This document shows, one piece after another, positions 12,362 to 15,689 of a stretch of 15,689 bases of DNA. The notes under the pieces were generated by a model that was not told where the DNA came from, ran no database searches, and was given only the letters and a program-made list of their open reading frames with translations. Both the position numbers and the translations under genes were made by a program. This DNA is from Gemmatimonadota bacterium (lineage in GTDB: Bacteria > Gemmatimonadota > Gemmatimonadetes > Palauibacterales > Palauibacteraceae). Within the stretch, counting starts at the first letter, position 1; each line of letters opens with the position of its first letter. The stretch covers positions 1-15,689 of the forward strand of contig JAUVPT010000021.1 of the NCBI GenBank assembly GCA_030598525.1, written 5' to 3'.

Positions 12362-13351
12362 ATGCAAGCCATACTTCCCCTGGCGGGAAAAGGAACCAGG
12401 CTCCGCCCGCATACGCACACGCGTCCCAAGCCCCTTTTGAGGGTCGCGAACCGCCCCGTGCTCGACTATGTACTCCGTCAGCTCGAGGAAGTCGGAGTCG
12501 ATGAGATCATCGGGATCACGGGTCATCTGGCTCCCACCATCGAGGACTGGCTCGCCGAGGAGCACCCGGATCTGTCATTTCGGGCCGTGCCCCAGGAGCA
12601 GCAGCTGGGCACGGCCGACGCCATCCGGTTGGCTGAGCCCTACGTGGACGGTCCCGTCCTGATCGTGTTCGTGGACACGCTGTTCGACGCGGACCTCGGG
12701 CTCATCCAGGAGATGCCCGACCTCGATGGGATCATCTGGGCCAAGGAGGTCGAGGACTACCAGCGATTCGGCGTGATCGTCACGGACGAAAACGGTCACA
12801 TGGTTCGGATCGTCGAAAAACCGTCCGAGCCGATTTCCCGCCTGGCCAACATCGGCCTCTACTACTTGCGGGATTGGCAGTTGATGTTCGAGGGCATCTC
12901 GCACGTGATGGCGGGGCCACCGAAGCTGGGCGAGTGGTTCCTCACCGACGCGTTCCAGTACATGATCGACCACGGAGCCCGCCTCCTGACGACGGAGGTC
13001 GATCACTGGTGGGACTGCGGAAAGCCCGAGACTCTCCTCGAGACGAACCGGGAGGTCCTCCTCTCAGGCGGAGCGCGCGAACCGGAGCCCGTCGAGGGAG
13101 TTCGCATGGTCCCACCGGTGTGCGTGGCGCCGGACGTGGTGCTCGAAGACACGGTCATCGGACCCAACGTCAGCATTGGGTCCGGGTCGACGATCCGGGG
13201 CGGACGCGTGCGCGACAGCATCGTGGGAGAGAACAGCGTGCTCGAGGGGTGCGACGTTCACGATTCGTTGATCGGCGATCACGTCACGGCCCGTGGACTG
13301 ACGGGCACGGCATCCGTGGGAGATGATACGGTAATCGACGCGTTGGACTGA
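12362..13351 (+). CDS. Sugar-phosphate nucleotidyltransferase with left-handed beta-helix tail
   Basis: A 329-residue enzyme of the RmlA/GlmU-like nucleotidyltransferase family, which joins NTP and a sugar 1-phosphate to an NDP-sugar. Residues 7-26 carry the nucleotide-binding loop LAGKGTRLRPHTHTRPKPLL (usual form GGxGTRLxPLTxxxPK, here with K10), with K23 as the likely phosphate-contacting lysine. QLGTADAI (81-88) is the base and sugar contact region, D105 in VFVDTLFD a metal ligand, and EKP (152-154) and DCGKPETLLETNR (218-230) are also conserved. From about 250 the sequence turns into hexapeptide repeats (VVLEDTVIGPNVSIGSGSTI, SIVGENSVL, SLIGDHV), a beta-helix usually used for oligomerisation, allostery or an acyltransferase. 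The sugar cannot be named from the sequence. ATG 12362 has only a weak site (GAGAAGG). Confidence 0.9.
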   Translation: MQAILPLAGKGTRLRPHTHTRPKPLLRVANRPVLDYVLRQLEEVGVDEIIGITGHLAPTIEDWLAEEHPDLSFRAVPQEQQLGTADAIRLAEPYVDGPVLIVFVDTLFDADLGLIQEMPDLDGIIWAKEVEDYQRFGVIVTDENGHMVRIVEKPSEPISRLANIGLYYLRDWQLMFEGISHVMAGPPKLGEWFLTDAFQYMIDHGARLLTTEVDHWWDCGKPETLLETNREVLLSGGAREPEPVEGVRMVPPVCVAPDVVLEDTVIGPNVSIGSGSTIRGGRVRDSIVGENSVLEGCDVHDSLIGDHVTARGLTGTASVGDDTVIDALD

Positions 13352-13356
13352 TCGAG

Positions 13357-13373
13357 CGGTGCCATCGGCGCCG
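13357..13373 (+). other. Small hairpin between the nucleotidyltransferase and acyltransferase genes
   Basis: CGGTGCC (13357-13363) pairs with GGCGCCG (13367-13373), including one G-T pair, around a 3-base loop, in a 41-base gap. No T-run follows, and the next gene's ribosome site begins 10 bases later. It may slow read-through or protect an mRNA end; chance is possible in GC-rich DNA. Confidence 0.3.
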
Positions 13374-13392
13374 ACCGGACCCGGAGGAGCGT

Positions 13393-14661
13393 GTGGACCC
13401 CAACGACCTGATCTACGACTGGAACCGGCTACCCGGCAGTTTCGCCTATGCGGGAGCGCACGTCGAGCTGAACGACGAGACGCTGCGGGACGGCCTCCAG
13501 AATCCGACGGTCAAGGACCCGCCGATCGGGCGCAAGATCGAGATGCTGCACCTCATCGCCGAGATGGGGATCCATGCAGCGGACATCGGTCTCCCGGCAG
13601 CGGGGCCGAGGGCCCGGGAAGCGGTTCTGGCGCTCGCCGGAGAGATTGCCGAGCAGGGCCTTCCGATCGCTCCCAACTGTGCCGCACGTACCGTGAAGGC
13701 GGATATCGCACCCATCGTGGACGTCGCCCAGGCCACCGGGATCCAGATGGAGGTGGGCGCCTTCATCGGGTGCTCCCCGATTCGGCAGTACGCCGAAGGC
13801 TGGGGACTGGAGATGCTGCTGCGCACCACGGCAGAGGCGGTCACGTTCGCCGCGGAGGAAGGGCTGGACGTGATGTACGTGACCGAGGATACGACCCGGT
13901 CGCGTCCGCAGACGCTGAAGGCTCTCTACACGACGGCGATCGAGTGCGGCGCTCGGCGCATTTGCATCGCCGACACCGTGGGCCACTCGACCCCGTTCGG
14001 AGTGAGGCAGCTGGTGCGATTCGTCCGCAAGGTCATTTTCGACACGGGCGAAGACGTGAAGATCGACTGGCACGGGCACCGGGACCGAGGATTGGCGATG
14101 CCCAACGCGCTCGCGGCGATCGAGGAAGGCGCCGATCGCGTTCATGGCACGGCTCTCGGGATCGGCGAACGGGTCGGGAATACCGCCATGGACCTTCTCC
14201 TGGTGAATCTCAAGCTTCTTGACATGCACGATGTCGATCTGACCCGGTTGCCCGCATACTGCGGCCTGGCCGCGGAGATTTGCGGGATCGAGATTCCTCA
14301 CTCGTATCCGGTCGTCGGAAGCGACGCCTTCCGGACCGGCACAGGGGTGCACGCTTCCGCGATCATCAAGGCCATGAATATGGGAGACGCGTGGCTGGTC
14401 GACCGCGTGTACAGCGGTGTACCAGCGTCCCTGTTCGGACTGGAGCAGAAGATCGAGGTCTCTCCCGTCTCAGGACTCAGCAACGTCCGCTTCTGGCTGC
14501 ACGAGCACGGCCACGATCCGAAGGACAAGGCCCTGTGCGACGCGGTATTCGCCCTGGCAAAACGAAGCGATCATACGCTGACCCGCCAGGAAATCGAGGA
14601 CGAGATCGCTGCTTGTGCCGAAGGTGCCGGCGCGGCGCAGCCTGGAGGCAAGAATGAGTGA
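13393..14661 (+). CDS. DRE-TIM acyltransferase, 2-isopropylmalate synthase-like, without regulatory domain
   Basis: A 422-residue TIM-barrel enzyme of the HMGL-like/LeuA family. The signature NDETLRDGLQNP (27-38) supplies R32 and D33; EDTTRSRP (165-172), ADTVGHSTP (193-201), the metal-binding WHGH (226-229) and the GADRVHGTALGIGERVGN stretch (246-263) follow; GTGVHASAIIKA (316-327) and a helical segment to about 405 correspond to the two subdomains after the barrel. The C-terminal LeuA regulatory domain, about 130 residues in true isopropylmalate synthases, is missing. The usual HxHNDxG reads HGHRDRG here, so the family asparagine is arginine (R230). The LRDGLQN form also resembles HMG-CoA lyase. 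Family and acyl-CoA-dependent Claisen chemistry are well supported, the exact substrate is not. GTG 13393 follows GGAGGAG closely. The end overlaps the next gene by 8 bases. Confidence 0.82.
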   Translation: MDPNDLIYDWNRLPGSFAYAGAHVELNDETLRDGLQNPTVKDPPIGRKIEMLHLIAEMGIHAADIGLPAAGPRAREAVLALAGEIAEQGLPIAPNCAARTVKADIAPIVDVAQATGIQMEVGAFIGCSPIRQYAEGWGLEMLLRTTAEAVTFAAEEGLDVMYVTEDTTRSRPQTLKALYTTAIECGARRICIADTVGHSTPFGVRQLVRFVRKVIFDTGEDVKIDWHGHRDRGLAMPNALAAIEEGADRVHGTALGIGERVGNTAMDLLLVNLKLLDMHDVDLTRLPAYCGLAAEICGIEIPHSYPVVGSDAFRTGTGVHASAIIKAMNMGDAWLVDRVYSGVPASLFGLEQKIEVSPVSGLSNVRFWLHEHGHDPKDKALCDAVFALAKRSDHTLTRQEIEDEIAACAEGAGAAQPGGKNE

Positions 14662-14839
14662 GAAACCGCACCTCCGACGTCTCGTCGGCCTGACCACGAT
14701 GATGCTCGGTCTCACGGCGGTGTTCGCCTCGTTGACCCTGGTCGCGGTGTCGAAGCCCGGCCTGGCATCCGTGTTTGCCGTCTCGGGCGTGATCCTGGCT
14801 GTGATCGGCCTGCGGCTCATTCCGGCCGACGCGCCCTGA
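14654..14839 (+). CDS. Small two-helix membrane protein
   Basis: A 61-residue protein starting at ATG 14654 behind GGAGGCAAGA, overlapping the previous stop by 8 bases. After a basic start (MSEKPHLRRL) there are two hydrophobic helices, about residues 11-32 and 37-56, with SKPG between them and a short tail. I do not recognise a family. Good ribosome site and coupling to the acyltransferase gene support it as real. Confidence 0.65.
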   Translation: MSEKPHLRRLVGLTTMMLGLTAVFASLTLVAVSKPGLASVFAVSGVILAVIGLRLIPADAP

Positions 14840-14881
14840 TTCGGGGTACCTTTTCCACTTCCGGGTGTAACCACGCGTATT

Positions 14882-15598
14882 ATGAATACGATCCGATCGA
14901 ACAATGGCGGCCGACTGGGCCTGGTGGCCTGCGCCGCCCTGGGCATAGCCCTCGCGAGCCCGGCGGACGCGACGGGGCAGGAAGAGACCGAGCAGAACGC
15001 GTCCATGCCGCATTTCCCGAACGGTACCACTGTGGTCCTGGTGCCCGTGCAATCCACTTTCCCCCTGGACGATGGAAGCTGGCCCGGGATGGCGCGCACG
15101 GAGGAGGACGCCCTGCGGGCCATGGACGCCGAGCTCGAGTTCGCGTTCGGGGAGAGGCGCTCGGCCGAGGACTGGGTCCTGCCGTCGGAACTCCGCCGGA
15201 CGATGGAGCGCAATCCGTCGCTCGACATCAAGCCGGACCGTATGGCGTACAGTCCGCTGCTCGTGCCGATCGAGGACCGGAAATACATTCCCGAGCCACT
15301 TCATTCGGAGCTGCGTACCCTGGCGGCGCTCTTTGACACCCGATACGTGGTGGTTCCCATCCGGCTGACCGTGGAGACGGAATCCACGGACGAGGCACGT
15401 TCCGGCTCGGAAGTGGCCTACGCCGGTGGAGACGCGGTGGCACCTGCCCAGCGGGCGTACCTGCTGGCTGCCATGATCGACATCCGGCGATCCGACGTGC
15501 TGTGGCTGGGTGAGTTCATTGGCGATCCGGGTACGTCAGATTCGGGTTCGCTCCTGGCTACCCTGGCCAACAGAGTCGCGGAGAAGCTCGCGCCGTGA
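14882..15598 (+). CDS. Exported protein of unknown function
   Basis: A 238-residue protein with a signal peptide: a basic N-terminus, a hydrophobic stretch at about 12-26, and a likely cleavage after ADA (30). A cysteine at 17 lies inside the hydrophobic core and is too close to the start to be a convincing lipobox. The mature protein has segments such as TTVVLVPVQSTFPL, FDTRYVVVPIRLTVE and AMIDIRRSDVLWLGEFIGD, a pattern reminiscent of periplasmic proteins that assemble a small alpha/beta domain, but I cannot name a family. No ribosome site is visible before ATG 14882 (CCACGCGTATT), so initiation may be leaderless or weak. Its stop overlaps the next start by four bases. Confidence 0.7.
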   Translation: MNTIRSNNGGRLGLVACAALGIALASPADATGQEETEQNASMPHFPNGTTVVLVPVQSTFPLDDGSWPGMARTEEDALRAMDAELEFAFGERRSAEDWVLPSELRRTMERNPSLDIKPDRMAYSPLLVPIEDRKYIPEPLHSELRTLAALFDTRYVVVPIRLTVETESTDEARSGSEVAYAGGDAVAPAQRAYLLAAMIDIRRSDVLWLGEFIGDPGTSDSGSLLATLANRVAEKLAP

Positions 15599-15689
15599 GG
15601 AAAGTGCACACAGCCAACCTCGCGGTGTTCGTGGCCGCCGTCGCCACTTTCACGGCGTGTGACCGTCCGGAGGAGCTTCGGCTGCCGAC
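15595..15689 (+). CDS. Predicted lipoprotein, N-terminal part only
   Basis: A frame opening at GTG 15595, overlapping the preceding stop in the GTGA pattern, runs open to the window edge. The first 31 residues read as a signal peptide: MRKVH, a hydrophobic run to residue 21, then FTAC with C22 as a likely acylated cysteine, followed by acidic residues. GGAGAAG lies about seven bases ahead of the GTG. Only the beginning is present, so the function cannot be inferred. Confidence 0.6.
   Translation, partial: MRKVHTANLAVFVAAVATFTACDRPEELRLP

Noticed and set aside
12242..12565. N-terminal extension of the minus-strand DUF1499-like gene to 12565
   Set aside because: It would run antisense through the start of the nucleotidyltransferase and its translation is not protein-like; ATG 12241 gives a normal family-sized protein.
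1..15689. Mobile elements, CRISPR arrays, tRNA or rRNA genes, phage or defence genes
   Set aside because: None seen: no transposase or integrase, no regularly spaced repeats, no cloverleaf with a conserved T-loop, and uniform GC-rich coding throughout.

Overview
The window is GC-rich, densely packed bacterial chromosome with housekeeping and metabolic genes and no mobile element, CRISPR array, tRNA or rRNA that I can see. Several proteins point to Gemmatimonadota or a close relative: a Trm112-like zinc ribbon fused to a methyltransferase-like tail, a 2-isopropylmalate-synthase-like enzyme without a regulatory domain, and small lineage-specific lipoproteins. This placement is an inference from protein style and is of moderate certainty.

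Left part (1-3796, + strand): the 3' end of an alkyladenine DNA glycosylase gene; an NhaC-type Na+/H+ antiporter that seems to start at AUA; a strong hairpin; a 306-nt gap filled by a structured RNA ending in a textbook intrinsic terminator; then a pterin pair (PTPS/QueD-family synthase and GTP cyclohydrolase I, FolE); then a Trm112-like protein whose frame opens directly after the folE stop and which has no ATG, GTG or TTG ahead of its zinc-binding cysteines. FolE makes dihydroneopterin triphosphate and the PTPS-family enzyme uses it, so the two form a short pathway toward a tetrahydropterin or 6-carboxytetrahydropterin.

Middle (3902-7848, + strand): a compact, mostly overlapping operon of a small two-helix membrane protein, a short TPR protein, a long-chain acyl-CoA synthetase, CutA, and a larger TPR protein with an acidic disordered N-terminus. 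It converges on a minus-strand pair (7884-10419): a lipoprotein gene followed, with an 8-nt overlap, by a DUF445-family membrane protein that uses a TTG start.

Right part (10559-15689): a glutamate/aspartate-type DAACS symporter (+) converges, with only 3 nt between stop codons, on a small minus-strand DUF1499-like gene. A divergent 120-nt region with an inverted repeat leads into a + strand group: a sugar-phosphate nucleotidyltransferase with a left-handed beta-helix tail, the short DRE-TIM acyltransferase, a small membrane protein, an exported protein of unknown function, and the start of a lipoprotein gene cut by the window edge.

The most interesting item is the RNA at about 1862-2062. 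I favour a 6S-like RNA, but it sits just ahead of the pterin genes and can form alternative pairings that touch its own terminator, so a cis-regulatory leader is a live alternative. Two genes with apparent non-canonical starts (AUA for nhaC, CUG for the Trm112-like gene) are the other main points.
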